Below, piece by piece: positions 35,473 through 44,358 of a DNA stretch of 64,000 nucleotides; within the stretch, counting starts at the first letter, position 1, and every line of letters begins with the position of its first letter. Made by a program: the position numbers and the translations under genes. Below the pieces are notes generated by a model. The model was not told where the DNA came from and searched no databases. It saw nothing but the letters and a program-made list of their open reading frames with translations. The stretch comes from Paraferrimonas sedimenticola (GTDB lineage Bacteria; Pseudomonadota; Gammaproteobacteria; Enterobacterales; Shewanellaceae): positions 248,001-312,000 of the forward strand of contig NZ_NRIR01000005.1 of assembly GCF_002282855.1 (NCBI RefSeq). The letters are read 5' to 3'.

Positions 35473-36855
35473 ATGGCATTGACCGCTACGGGGATGGGGT
35501 CTGGGTTAGATATTAACGCTATTGTAAGCAGTCTAGTGAATGCGCAAAAAGCCCCTAAAGAAGCCTCTTTTGACGCTCAAGAAAGTGGCCTGAAAGCCCA
35601 GATATCTGCTTTTGGTAATTTAAAATCTACTCTAGCTAAATTTAGCGAATCGTTGGAAAGCCTCAGTAAAGCTAGCTTTTTTTCTTCTTCCACCGCCGAG
35701 CTCAGCAAAGATGGATTTTTTAGCGTAACTACTTCAGAAAATTCGACTCCAGGAAGATACCAAGTAAAGGTTAATCAATTGGCATCTCAACACAAAGTGG
35801 CTTTAAATGCGGTGAACGACGTTACTTCACCAGTTGGAGAAGGTACTGTCACTTTAGGAGTTGGAGGCGAGAACTTTGACATTATTGTCGGACCGACGGA
35901 TTCCCTACAGGACGTGATGCGAGCAATTAATGATTCTCCTGAAAATTCTGGTGTCCAAGCTAGCATAGTAAATAGCGATGAAGGTGCCCGGTTAGTATTA
36001 ACCTCAAGTGAGACCGGAACTTCAAACGCATTAGAAATCTCAGCTACAAACTCTGGATCGGGTACTTCTCTCACGGACTTATTCGGTAGCCAAAGCGACA
36101 ACCAATCCCCTAGTACTAGTAAGCTAACCCAGTTACAACAACCATTAGACGCAATTATCGAAATTGATGGATTAGTTGTTACCTCTTCGACGAACAAAGT
36201 CGATAACGTTATTAATGGAATTAGTTTAGATTTGACGGAGACAACGGGCGGCGAACCAGTCTGGATTTCGGTCGCTAAAGATCAGGAAAAAATTACCGAA
36301 GCTCTTGTTGCATTCGTTGATGCATATAATGAGATACAGGACTTGATTTCAAAAGACAGTAGTTATAATGCCGAAACTGAAAGCGGTGGACCACTGCAGG
36401 GTGATAGCTTAGTCAGGGGCCTGTCATCCCAATTAAAATCTCAGGTCATGAACCTAGTTGACGGGAAGGCATTGTCTGAGTTTGGAATTACTAGCGATCG
36501 ATATGGCAAGTTGGAAATAGACGAAGGCAAAATGGCTGCAGCTCTGGAAGACGGGCAGCTTGATCCCGCCCACTTTTTCGCTAATTCAGAGGATGGGCTT
36601 GCAGTAGGGTTTAACGAGCTTCTTGAACGATACACGCAAACTGGCGGATTGTTAGATGGTCGAGACAAAAGCCTAAATGGACAAATCGATAGAATTGACG
36701 ATCAACGCGAAGATTTGGCCTACAGGATGGAAGCTCTGGAAGCCAGGCTATATAAGCAGTTCAACGCTATGGATTTGATAGTGAGTCAGCTAAATGCACA
36801 AGGCGCCTCTTTGCAAAGTCGTTTTGACTCACTGCCTGGATTGGTGCGGACATAA
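35473..36855 (+). CDS. fliD: Filament cap protein FliD (HAP2)
   Basis: This 460-residue protein caps the filament and inserts flagellin. N-terminal MGSGLDINAIVSSLVNAQKA and the C-terminal coiled-coil region (QIDRIDDQREDLAYRMEALE, ending RLYKQFNAMDLIVSQLNAQG) are FliD signatures. The central part is variable and more AT-rich than neighbouring genes. The stop overlaps the next start (TAATG). Confidence 0.95.
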   Translation: MALTATGMGSGLDINAIVSSLVNAQKAPKEASFDAQESGLKAQISAFGNLKSTLAKFSESLESLSKASFFSSSTAELSKDGFFSVTTSENSTPGRYQVKVNQLASQHKVALNAVNDVTSPVGEGTVTLGVGGENFDIIVGPTDSLQDVMRAINDSPENSGVQASIVNSDEGARLVLTSSETGTSNALEISATNSGSGTSLTDLFGSQSDNQSPSTSKLTQLQQPLDAIIEIDGLVVTSSTNKVDNVINGISLDLTETTGGEPVWISVAKDQEKITEALVAFVDAYNEIQDLISKDSSYNAETESGGPLQGDSLVRGLSSQLKSQVMNLVDGKALSEFGITSDRYGKLEIDEGKMAAALEDGQLDPAHFFANSEDGLAVGFNELLERYTQTGGLLDGRDKSLNGQIDRIDDQREDLAYRMEALEARLYKQFNAMDLIVSQLNAQGASLQSRFDSLPGLVRT

Positions 36856-37169
36856 TGCAGTCACTTCTTGAACATTTGGAACAGACTAATGTGTGGTTGG
36901 AACGTAATTTTCTCAACCAGGATTTACCAGAGGAACCTGAGGCCTATTTGCTGGAATTACAAAAGCATCTGGCCGTTCGTTCGAATTGTCTAAACGAACT
37001 GGTTAGCCAAGGGATTTTGGATGAGCAACTGGCCGAGCACATGGCCTTTAACAAGGCGTTGAGCGAGTGGGCGGTGAAGCAAAAAATGGCTTCCGCCGCG
37101 GCATTGCATCGTCTTAAAAAGGGTGCCAATACCCAAAAGGCCTATCAGGCTGTCGCCAACGCTAGATAA
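36855..37169 (+). CDS. FliT/FlaI-type flagellar export chaperone
   Basis: This 104-residue helical protein shares one base with the fliD stop, so translation is coupled. It has no signal peptide and is rich in Leu, Glu and Gln, with amphipathic helices throughout. In Vibrio/Shewanella clusters the gene in this slot between fliD and fliS is FlaI/FliT-like, a chaperone for FliD. The call rests on position and character more than on motifs. Confidence 0.65.
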   Translation: MQSLLEHLEQTNVWLERNFLNQDLPEEPEAYLLELQKHLAVRSNCLNELVSQGILDEQLAEHMAFNKALSEWAVKQKMASAAALHRLKKGANTQKAYQAVANAR

Positions 37170-37338
37170 TTCCGCATTACACACACCTTTGGCCTGATAA
37201 TTGCTTTAGTTAGTAGTGATATGTCAGGTGACAAATAAGAGCCAAACGCGCTATCTCAATTGATGCGATTTGGCCAATGGGGTTTCGCCCCACTAATCAC
37301 TTATTCCAACGTTGGAAACTAAGGATAGAGGAAATCAT

Positions 37339-37728
37339 ATGAGAGGATCGTTGCAAGCCTATCGCAAGGTCGACATCGAAAGTCAGGTGGCGGCGGCTTC
37401 GCCTCATCGCTTGGTACAAATGCTGTTTAATGGCGCGTTAGAGCGTCTAGCACGCACTCGTTATGCCATGGAGCAAAACGATATGGCGCTGAAGGGCGAA
37501 CAGCTCAATAAGGCGCAAGGCATCATTTCTGGTCTACGCGGCAGTTTGGATATGGAGCAGGGTGGCGAGATCAGCCAAAACCTGGATGCGCTGTACGACT
37601 ATATGACTCGTCAGTTGGCGGCTGCGAATATGGCCAATGACGTAAATATCATTGACGAGATTAGTGGCTTGCTGCGTGAGGTTAAAGCTGGTTGGGATGC
37701 GATTCCGGCGGATATGCATCATAAGTAA
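37339..37728 (+). CDS. fliS: Flagellin export chaperone FliS
   Basis: This 129-residue protein starts at ATG 37339 (MRGSLQAYRKVD) behind GAGGAA. The FliS signature is SPHRLVQMLFNGALERLARTRYA, split here as SPHRLVQMLFNGALERL then ARTRYAM, with a four-helix pattern after it. It binds the flagellin C-terminus until export. It is followed by a repeat array and the convergent fleQ gene. Confidence 0.94.
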   Translation: MRGSLQAYRKVDIESQVAAASPHRLVQMLFNGALERLARTRYAMEQNDMALKGEQLNKAQGIISGLRGSLDMEQGGEISQNLDALYDYMTRQLAAANMANDVNIIDEISGLLREVKAGWDAIPADMHHK

Positions 37729-37740
37729 CCTCTGCAAGTT

Positions 37741-37985
37741 TGCTTCCTAATTCCTTCGTCGTGCTCAGTCGTGCTCGCGAAACCCTGTCATTCTCGCGAA
37801 CCCCTGTCATTCGCGCGAAAGCGGGAATCTACCTAACTGCTGGTTAGCAAGTGGCTAGATTCCCAATCAAGTTGGGAATGACAAGCGTGAGTTGGGAATG
37901 ACAAGCGTGAGTTGGGAATGACAAGCGTGAGTGGCGGTTGGATGGGTCCCCAGTCAAGCTGGGGATGACAGCTGGGGACGACAGG
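37741..37985. repeat. Composite GTCATTCCC-type repeat array between fliS and fleQ
   Basis: The left arm shows repeated cctgtcattc(t/g)cgcgaa copies (about 37784-37822). A central spacer (ctaactgctggttagcaag) is followed by ctagattcccaatcaagtt. The right arm is present in three perfect 20-bp tandem copies of gttgggaatgacaagcgtga (37871-37890, 37891-37910, 37911-37930), then diverged ctggggatgac copies to the end. It lies in the gap between two convergent genes and is the same element family as in flhF. Confidence 0.8.
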
Positions 37986-37992
37986 AGTGCCA

Positions 37993-39423
37993 CTAAGCCT
38001 TGCTCAGTCCATACTTACGCATTTTCTCTACCAGAGTCGTACGGCGAATACCCAGCATTTCAGCGGCGCGGCTAACCACATTTTCCTGCTGATCCAATGC
38101 TTGGCGGATCATGTCGATTTCCAGCTCTGCCAACAAGTCTTTAAGGTTCACACCCTCTGCGGGCAGCTCGTTACTCAGCTGACCCATAGGAATCTCCACC
38201 GGCTCCTCGTCGGTAAAGATAGCGGCCAAGGCATCGCGCTCTAGCTGCTCTTCTGGCACCTCTACCGCGTAAGCCGGCACGTCAATGTGACGATATTTCA
38301 TTGGTAGGTCGTTCACATCGACCATGCCGTTGGGGAACAAGATGGTTAAGCGCTCAACTAGGTTCGAAAGCTCTCGCACATTGCCCGACCAGGGGTGTTC
38401 CATCAGCGAGTCAATGGCGCGCTGAGTGAAGCGAACTTTACCTTTGCCTTCGTTAAATACTCGCGATACTAATTCTTGCAATAGCAGCGGAATATCGTCA
38501 GCGCGCTCGCTCAAACTCGGCATTTCAATTGGGAACACATTCAAGCGATAGAACAAGTCCTCGCGGAAAGTGCCATCGGCAATCATATGCTCAAGATTGC
38601 GGTGAGTTGCTGCGATCACGCGTACATCGGTCGCGATTGACTTGTTTCCACCGACGCGGTCAAAAGTTCTTTCTTGCAGTACTCGAAGCAGTTTTACTTG
38701 CATCGGCATTGGCATATCGCCAATTTCATCGAGGAATAAGGTACCGCCGTTGGCTAGCTCAAATCGGCCCTTACGAGAGCTAATTGCACCGGTGAAAGCA
38801 CCTTTTTCATGACCAAACAATTCACTCTCTAACAGCTCGCCAGGAATGGCACCACAGTTCACCGGAATGAAGGGACCATTTGAGCGGGCTGACAAGTAAT
38901 GAATATTGCGTGCAACCACTTCTTTACCCGTACCTGATTGTCCCAAAATCAGCACGGTCGCATCGGTTTCGGCCACTTGGTTGATCATGTGGCGAACTTG
39001 CGAAATACCTGTGCTGCGGCCGACTAGGCTGCGAAACAGTTTGGTTTGATTCGGGCTAGTAGGAGTTTGTGGGCGTACGGTTTGGCCAAAGACTTGGCAG
39101 AAATTAAGAAGCTCGGTGACCTGAGGGTAGGCTAGCGGTTCGTCGAGCTGGCCAATTAAGTTTTGGCATGGCTCGACCTGACTCCTGCCTATGGTCAGTA
39201 TCGGTTGCCAAGGCAATTTGGCGGCAACCCTAGAAATTTGTTCAGGCGTAATCTGGTCAGTAGCAATGATAACCGCGCGCCAGCGTTTGGGCTCGGCGGC
39301 GTTGGCTACTTCTTCCAGTTTTCTTAGCTCGACTTTTTCCCCGAGAAACTCAAGGACGCAAAAGAGACGCTGGACGCGCTCTGATAAATTGTCGACAAGT
39401 AGAATCCGCTGGTCTGTCTGCAT
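37993..39423 (-). CDS. fleQ: Master flagellar regulator FleQ/FlrA
   Basis: This 476-residue sigma-54 activator has an N-terminal receiver-like FleQ domain (about 5-120, [13 protein letters not shown]) lacking a standard phospho-acceptor. The AAA+ domain has Walker A GQSGTGKE (161-168) and GAFTGA (208-213). The C-terminal Fis-type helix-turn-helix ends [17 protein letters not shown]. It should drive the class II sigma-54 promoters in this window. It is transcribed against fliS and divergently from fleS, unlike the usual same-strand order. Confidence 0.95.
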   Translation of the reverse strand: MQTDQRILLVDNLSERVQRLFCVLEFLGEKVELRKLEEVANAAEPKRWRAVIIATDQITPEQISRVAAKLPWQPILTIGRSQVEPCQNLIGQLDEPLAYPQVTELLNFCQVFGQTVRPQTPTSPNQTKLFRSLVGRSTGISQVRHMINQVAETDATVLILGQSGTGKEVVARNIHYLSARSNGPFIPVNCGAIPGELLESELFGHEKGAFTGAISSRKGRFELANGGTLFLDEIGDMPMPMQVKLLRVLQERTFDRVGGNKSIATDVRVIAATHRNLEHMIADGTFREDLFYRLNVFPIEMPSLSERADDIPLLLQELVSRVFNEGKGKVRFTQRAIDSLMEHPWSGNVRELSNLVERLTILFPNGMVDVNDLPMKYRHIDVPAYAVEVPEEQLERDALAAIFTDEEPVEIPMGQLSNELPAEGVNLKDLLAELEIDMIRQALDQQENVVSRAAEMLGIRRTTLVEKMRKYGLSKA

Positions 39424-39546
39424 TTGTTATTAACGTTTTATTAGTTGCATCTTCGGTTTGGACTTCTCGCGTAAATCTAAAATCGCGTACCGAGTTAAAG
39501 TCCTTTTGCAAAATAATGTCCTAAATGATGCCCAAAGCGCAAGTCT

Positions 39547-39568
39547 AAAGCTCAGTTATCCGAGCTTT
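39547..39568. other. Inverted repeat in the fleQ-fleS divergent region
   Basis: AAAGCTC-N8-GAGCTTT is a 7-bp perfect stem about 125 bp upstream of fleQ. It could be an operator for fleQ control or a leader hairpin. The 353-bp gap 39424-39776 holds this, the candidate FleQ box and the fleS sigma-54 element. Confidence 0.4.
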
Positions 39569-39640
39569 GTTGACGGTTTCGCGAGCTAATTCCAAAAAGG
39601 TCAAACATTAGCCAGAAATCCTGACGAAATTTTGAACACA

Positions 39641-39654
39641 GTCAGGAATCTGAC
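39641..39654. promoter_or_regulatory. Candidate FleQ/FlrA binding box upstream of fleS
   Basis: GTCAGGAATCTGAC fits the GTCA-N6-TGAC form known for Pseudomonas FleQ boxes, with the AT core partly kept. It lies about 57 bp upstream of the sigma-54 -24 element of fleS, a suitable enhancer distance. Confidence 0.5.
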
Positions 39655-39710
39655 GCCCAATACCTGTTAACAAGTTTCACTTTTGGTAATGAATTACCGA
39701 TGTTCTCGAG

Positions 39711-39729
39711 TTGGCATCCTCCTTGCAAA
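39711..39729 (+). promoter_or_regulatory. Sigma-54 promoter of fleS-fleR
   Basis: TTGGCATCCTCCTTGCAAA has -24 TGGCA and -12 TTGCA with exact spacing, about 48 bp before the fleS start. Confidence 0.92.
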
Positions 39730-39776
39730 TCTCCTTGGCATAACAATAATAAGCGCAGTTTTTTGACGGAGTTTGG

Positions 39777-40799
39777 ATGTCTCGGGTTGCCGAAGTTCAC
39801 AGTGGACGTTACGACGCACTTTTACAAGCCATGCCCTCTGGGATCATTATTTTGGACGCCAATGGCGTCGTGATTGAGGCCAATCCCAGTGCCGCGAATT
39901 TACTAGACGACCCATTGGTCGGTCAGCGTTGGATACACATCATTCAACGCGACTTCGCACCGCAAGCGGATGATGGTCATGAAGTTTCCTTGAAGAACGG
40001 TCGCCGCGTGCAAGTGGCGATGACCCCGTTAGAGCAAGAGAACGGTCAGATGATAGTGCTGACCGACTTGACCGAAACTCGCGAGTTGCAACGCAACATG
40101 GCGCACATGGAGCGCTTGAGTGCTCTGGGTAAAATGATGGCATCCCTTGCCCATCAAGTGCGCACCCCACTAAGTGCTGCGCTGCTATACGCATCCAACC
40201 TAGGTAACCCAGGGCTAAATCCGCAATCGCAACAAAAGTTCCAAGGCAAGTTGGTTGATCGCCTCAACGAGCTTGAATCTCAGGTTAATGACATGTTGAT
40301 GTTCGCTCGTTCGCCGAGCCAACCGCTTGCCGATATGTCGCTTAACGCCGCTGTACAGCAATCCATCGAAAGTGTGGATGCTCATGCTCAGCGCAACCAA
40401 TGTGAAATTGCCTTTAAGCAACTGACGTCTGCGCAAATCCAAGGCAACAGCAACGCTTTGTCTTCAGCGATTGGCAATTTGCTAATGAACGCCATGGAAG
40501 CCAAGGCGACTCGCATCGAGTTGCGCCTAGAGCAACGCCAAAGCGCATTGGTGCTGTCGGTATTGGATAACGGACAGGGCATGGGCGCAGATACCCAATT
40601 GCAAGCCGTGCAGCCTTTCTACACCACTAAATCCCAAGGCACAGGACTTGGGTTGGCAGTGGTACAAAGTGTCATGCGAAACCATCAGGGCAGTGTTCAA
40701 ATTGGTAGCTTGGAGAATCAGGGCTGTCTGGTTGAACTGAGTTTTCCCTTGCCCTCGCAACAAGCAGTAATCAATTCACAGGAATGTGTAAATGGCTGA
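39777..40799 (+). CDS. fleS: Flagellar sensor kinase FleS/FlrB
   Basis: This 340-residue cytoplasmic histidine kinase has no membrane segments. It has an N-terminal PAS domain (about 12-85, LLQAMPSGIIILDANGVVIE), a HisKA dimer with SLAHQVRTPLSAAL carrying the phospho-histidine, and a HATPase with NLLMNAMEAKA, DNGQGMG and KSQGTGLGLAVVQ. It phosphorylates FleR. The start overlaps none upstream; its 3' end overlaps fleR by 8 bp. Confidence 0.94.
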   Translation: MSRVAEVHSGRYDALLQAMPSGIIILDANGVVIEANPSAANLLDDPLVGQRWIHIIQRDFAPQADDGHEVSLKNGRRVQVAMTPLEQENGQMIVLTDLTETRELQRNMAHMERLSALGKMMASLAHQVRTPLSAALLYASNLGNPGLNPQSQQKFQGKLVDRLNELESQVNDMLMFARSPSQPLADMSLNAAVQQSIESVDAHAQRNQCEIAFKQLTSAQIQGNSNALSSAIGNLLMNAMEAKATRIELRLEQRQSALVLSVLDNGQGMGADTQLQAVQPFYTTKSQGTGLGLAVVQSVMRNHQGSVQIGSLENQGCLVELSFPLPSQQAVINSQECVNG

Positions 40800-42114
40800 T
40801 TTACCAATTTTGTTAGTGGAAGACGATGCCGCGCTGCGCGAGGCGCTGGTTGATACTCTAGAGCTTGCTCAATATCCGGTGATAGCGGTAGACAGCGCCG
40901 AAGCGGCGGTGATTGCCCTTAAGAAAACCCAATTTGGGCTGGTGGTATCCGACGTTCAAATGGGTGCGATGGACGGTGTGGCCTTGTTGGGCTTTATCCA
41001 AAAGCAACAACCCCAATTACCCGTACTGCTAATGACCGCCTACGCCGCGGTAGAAAAAGCGGTCGAGGCCATGAAACTTGGCGCCAAAGACTACTTGCAA
41101 AAACCATTCTCGCCGCAGGTGCTACTCAATCAGGTAGAGCGCTATTTAATGCGAGCTGGCGGCGAAGAGCAAGCAGTGGTGGCCGATGAGCAATCGCAGG
41201 CCCTGTTAAAACTGGCTCAAAAAGTGGCTAAGTCAGACGCTAGCGTGATGATCACAGGCCCTAGCGGTTCGGGTAAAGAAGTGCTAGCGCGATACCTGCA
41301 CCAACATTCGTCACGCAACGATGCGCCTTTTGTGGCGATTAACTGTGCGGCGATTCCTGAGAACATGCTTGAAGCCACTTTGTTTGGTTATGAGAAAGGC
41401 GCCTATACCGGCGCCCATCAAGCGTGCCCAGGCAAATTCGAGCAGGCGCAAGATGGGACCTTGTTGCTCGATGAAGTCTCGGAAATGGATTTAGGTCTGC
41501 AAGCTAAACTACTGCGGGTGTTGCAAGAGCGCGAGGTAGAGCGCTTGGGTGGGCGTAAAGTTATTCCGCTCAACGTGCGAGTCTTGGCAACTTCCAACCG
41601 CGACCTTAAACAATACGTCGATGAGGGCAAGTTCCGCGAAGATTTGTACTATCGACTCAATGTTTTTCCACTGGCTTGGCCAGCATTGTGCGAGCGCCCG
41701 GGCGATATCCTGCCATTAGCTCGTCATTTGCTGGAAAAGCACTGTCAGCGCAGTGGTGACAGCACGCCAGAACTTAGCGAAGCGGCGGCGCGCAAGTTAT
41801 TAGGACATCGCTGGCCGGGCAATGTGCGCGAGCTCGACAACGTGGTTCAACGCGCGTTGATTTTGCGCCAAGGCGATACGCTAGATGCAGACGACATTGT
41901 TATCGAAGGCTACCAAGCGGCAGCGCCGGCGCCAGTATCGAGTGACAGTTTGGGTGCGGGTGTGCGTGCACAAGAGCACCAAATCATTCTCGAAACTCTT
42001 AATCAGTGCCAAGGCAGTCGAAAAGCCGTCGCTGAAAAATTAGGCATTAGCTCGCGCACCTTGCGCTACAAGCTGGCTAAAATGCGCGAAGCCGGTATCG
42101 AAATTCCGGCTTAA
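40792..42114 (+). CDS. fleR: Flagellar response regulator FleR/FlrC
   Basis: This 440-residue NtrC-type activator has a receiver with E10-D11-D12, phospho-acceptor D54 and K104. The AAA+ domain has Walker A GPSGSGKE (156-163). The sigma-54 contact loop reads GAYTGA (203-208) rather than GAFTGA. The C-terminal Fis-type HTH ends KAVAEKLGISSRTLRYKLAK. It is expected to drive hook and export sigma-54 promoters. Confidence 0.94.
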   Translation: MADLPILLVEDDAALREALVDTLELAQYPVIAVDSAEAAVIALKKTQFGLVVSDVQMGAMDGVALLGFIQKQQPQLPVLLMTAYAAVEKAVEAMKLGAKDYLQKPFSPQVLLNQVERYLMRAGGEEQAVVADEQSQALLKLAQKVAKSDASVMITGPSGSGKEVLARYLHQHSSRNDAPFVAINCAAIPENMLEATLFGYEKGAYTGAHQACPGKFEQAQDGTLLLDEVSEMDLGLQAKLLRVLQEREVERLGGRKVIPLNVRVLATSNRDLKQYVDEGKFREDLYYRLNVFPLAWPALCERPGDILPLARHLLEKHCQRSGDSTPELSEAAARKLLGHRWPGNVRELDNVVQRALILRQGDTLDADDIVIEGYQAAAPAPVSSDSLGAGVRAQEHQIILETLNQCQGSRKAVAEKLGISSRTLRYKLAKMREAGIEIPA

Positions 42115-42120
42115 CCTCAC

Positions 42121-42149
42121 CGATGGCGAGCGTTTTGGGATCGCCATCG
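42121..42149. other. Inverted repeat after fleR
   Basis: CGATGGCGA-N11-TCGCCATCG is a perfect 9-bp stem, 6 bp after the fleR stop. No T-run follows. It is probably a weak terminator or 3'-end structure before the fliE promoter. Confidence 0.5.
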
Positions 42150-42193
42150 CCGCTTCGCTCAAAGAAGCAGCAATTGTACATACGTTCAAGTAT

Positions 42194-42212
42194 TTGGCAT
42201 TCAAGTTGCATA
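42194..42212 (+). promoter_or_regulatory. Sigma-54 promoter of fliEFGHIJ
   Basis: TTGGCATTCAAGTTGCATA has both boxes with canonical spacing, about 65 bp upstream of fliE. Confidence 0.92.
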
Positions 42213-42274
42213 GTTATGTCAAACAAACACGAAGCGTCAAGACTTCGGCAAAATAACAATTGCTTGAGGATAAC

Positions 42275-42607
42275 ATGGACATTAAAGGCAACGCCTTGTT
42301 CGCTGAGATGCAATCCCAGATTCGCTCACTCTCAGCGCCTATCGCACCGGACGTGCAACCCAACTCGGTTAATCCCGCTAAAAGCGGCGACTTCTCAGCC
42401 CTTTTGACTCAGGCCATCGGCCAGGTCAACCAGCTTCAATCCACCGCCAGCGACCTATCGACGCGTCTAGAAATGGGTGACTCCAGTGTCAGTCTGTCCG
42501 ACACAGTGATCGCTCGCGAGAAGGCCAGTGTGGCGTTTGAAGCCACGGTTCAAGTACGCAACAAGCTCGTTGAAGCGTACAAAGACATTATGAATATGCC
42601 GGTTTAA
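42275..42607 (+). CDS. fliE: MS-ring/rod adapter FliE
   Basis: This 110-residue protein starts at ATG 42275 (MDIKGNALFAEMQSQ) with GAGGATAAC upstream; an in-frame TTG at 42260 is less likely. The family signature is FSALLTQAIGQVNQLQSTAS and the C-terminal VQVRNKLVEAYKDIMNMPV. It joins the MS ring to the rod. It is first in the fliEFGHIJ operon. Confidence 0.95.
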   Translation: MDIKGNALFAEMQSQIRSLSAPIAPDVQPNSVNPAKSGDFSALLTQAIGQVNQLQSTASDLSTRLEMGDSSVSLSDTVIAREKASVAFEATVQVRNKLVEAYKDIMNMPV

Positions 42608-42627
42608 TCAAATACAGGAATTAGTTT

Positions 42628-44358
42628 GTGGCTGAGCTAACTCAACAAAACCAAAATCCGGCGCTTCCCGGTCAGACCCAAGCAGTGTTAGATGGTCAGG
42701 TGCAAAACAGCTCTACCGTCGAAGAGAACAAAGCGGGAATGTTTTCTCAGTTGGGTGGGTTAGACGTTCTGCGTCAAATCAGCCTGATTCTTTTGTTGGC
42801 TATTACCCTTGCCATTGCCGTATTCATCATGTTGTGGGCGCAAGAGCCCGAATACCGTCCTCTAGGTCAATTTGAAACCCAAGAACTGATCGAAACCTTG
42901 GATTTTCTCGACAAGAACCAACTGAAGTACCAGTTACAAGGTGACCTGATCAAAGTCCCTGAAGCCGACTACCAGTCGATAAAACTGGCATTGGCTCGCG
43001 CTGGCTTAGACCAAACCAACGAGACAGGCACAGACTACTTAAGCCAAGACAGTGGTTTTGGGGTGTCCCAGCGCATGGAGCAGGCGCGCCTTAAACACTC
43101 TCAAGAACAAAACCTAGCTCGTGCCATTGAAGAGCTGCAAAAAATCAATCGCGCCAAAGTGATTTTGGCGCTGCCAAAAGAAAACGTTTTTGCTCGACGT
43201 CAGCAAGAGCCAAGTGCCACTGTGGTGGTAAACCTGCGTCGTGGTGCCGTGTTAAAGCAAGAAGAAGTGGACTCAGTCGTCGACTTGGTGGCCTCGGCGG
43301 TACACGCGCTTAAGCCGAATCGAGTCACGGTTACCGATCAAAGCGGCCGCTTGTTGAGTTCAGGCTCGAAGGATGCCGCTTCGACTCAGGCCCGTCGAGA
43401 GCAAGAACTGGTTCAGCAAAAAGAGCTGGAATATCGCCAAAAAATCGAAACCATTTTGATGCCAATTCTGGGTGTGGATGCCTTCACTGCTCAAGTGGAT
43501 GTCAGCATGGACTTCACCGCAGTTGAGGAAACTTCCAAGCGTTTTCATTCTGAGCCCACCGTGCGCAGCGAGATGACCTTAGAGCGCGGCTCTAGCAGCA
43601 ACGAGGTGGGCGGCGTGCCAGGGGCTTTGTCTAATCAGCCGCCAGCGGCAAGCCAAATCCCGCAAACTTTAGAGGAAGCGCAAACCGACGAAACCTTGCG
43701 TTTAGGCTCAACCCATCGCGAGCAAACTCGCAACTACGAGCTGGATACCACCATCAGCCACACTCGCAATCAAGTGGGTGTGATTGACCGAGTTAGCGTG
43801 TCAGTGGCAGTGGACTACAAAGAGCAAATGGGCGAAGAGGGCGTGCAGCGCGTGCCCTATAGCGAAGCCGAATTGGCCAATATTCGTCGCTTGCTTGAGG
43901 GCTCTATTGGGTTCTCCAATGGTCGCGGTGACCAAATCGAAGTGGTGTCTTTCCCCTTTATCGACAACGCCATTGAAGCCTTGCCAGAGCCGCCATTTTA
44001 CGAGCATCCGCTATTCTGGCGCGGCGTGAAGTTATTCGCCGGCCTGCTTGCAGCGCTGGTGTTGTTCCTGACCGTGGTTCGTCCCGTGCTCAATCGCATG
44101 CTCAACAAAGGCGAAGAAGAGCCTCAGCCTGGAGGTTATGAGCTGGCCGAAATCGAAGACCAGTACGCAGCCGACACGCTGGGCATGTTGACCCAAGACC
44201 CAGGTAGTTACAGCTACGCCGAAGACGGCTCGATTCGCCTGCCGGATCTGCACAAAGACGATGACATGCTTAAAGCGATTCGCGCGCTAGTGGCCAACGA
44301 GCCAGAGCTGTCCACTCAAGTTATCAAAAGTTGGTTGACCGAAGATGCCCCAAAATAA
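42628..44358 (+). CDS. fliF: MS-ring protein FliF
   Basis: This 576-residue inner-membrane ring protein starts at GTG with AGGA upstream. The first membrane helix is about residues 51-72 (ISLILLLAITLAIAVFIMLW) and the second near 465-485. Between them are the periplasmic ring-building motifs (EYRPLGQFETQELIETLDFL; KVILALPKENVF). The C-terminal tail binds FliG. It overlaps fliG by 14 bp. Confidence 0.96.
   Translation: MAELTQQNQNPALPGQTQAVLDGQVQNSSTVEENKAGMFSQLGGLDVLRQISLILLLAITLAIAVFIMLWAQEPEYRPLGQFETQELIETLDFLDKNQLKYQLQGDLIKVPEADYQSIKLALARAGLDQTNETGTDYLSQDSGFGVSQRMEQARLKHSQEQNLARAIEELQKINRAKVILALPKENVFARRQQEPSATVVVNLRRGAVLKQEEVDSVVDLVASAVHALKPNRVTVTDQSGRLLSSGSKDAASTQARREQELVQQKELEYRQKIETILMPILGVDAFTAQVDVSMDFTAVEETSKRFHSEPTVRSEMTLERGSSSNEVGGVPGALSNQPPAASQIPQTLEEAQTDETLRLGSTHREQTRNYELDTTISHTRNQVGVIDRVSVSVAVDYKEQMGEEGVQRVPYSEAELANIRRLLEGSIGFSNGRGDQIEVVSFPFIDNAIEALPEPPFYEHPLFWRGVKLFAGLLAALVLFLTVVRPVLNRMLNKGEEEPQPGGYELAEIEDQYAADTLGMLTQDPGSYSYAEDGSIRLPDLHKDDDMLKAIRALVANEPELSTQVIKSWLTEDAPK

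Noticed and set aside
37871-37930. Possible CRISPR array (regular 20-bp repeats)
   Set aside because: The copies are directly adjacent with no unique spacers, match the arm of a dispersed repeat, and no cas genes are near.
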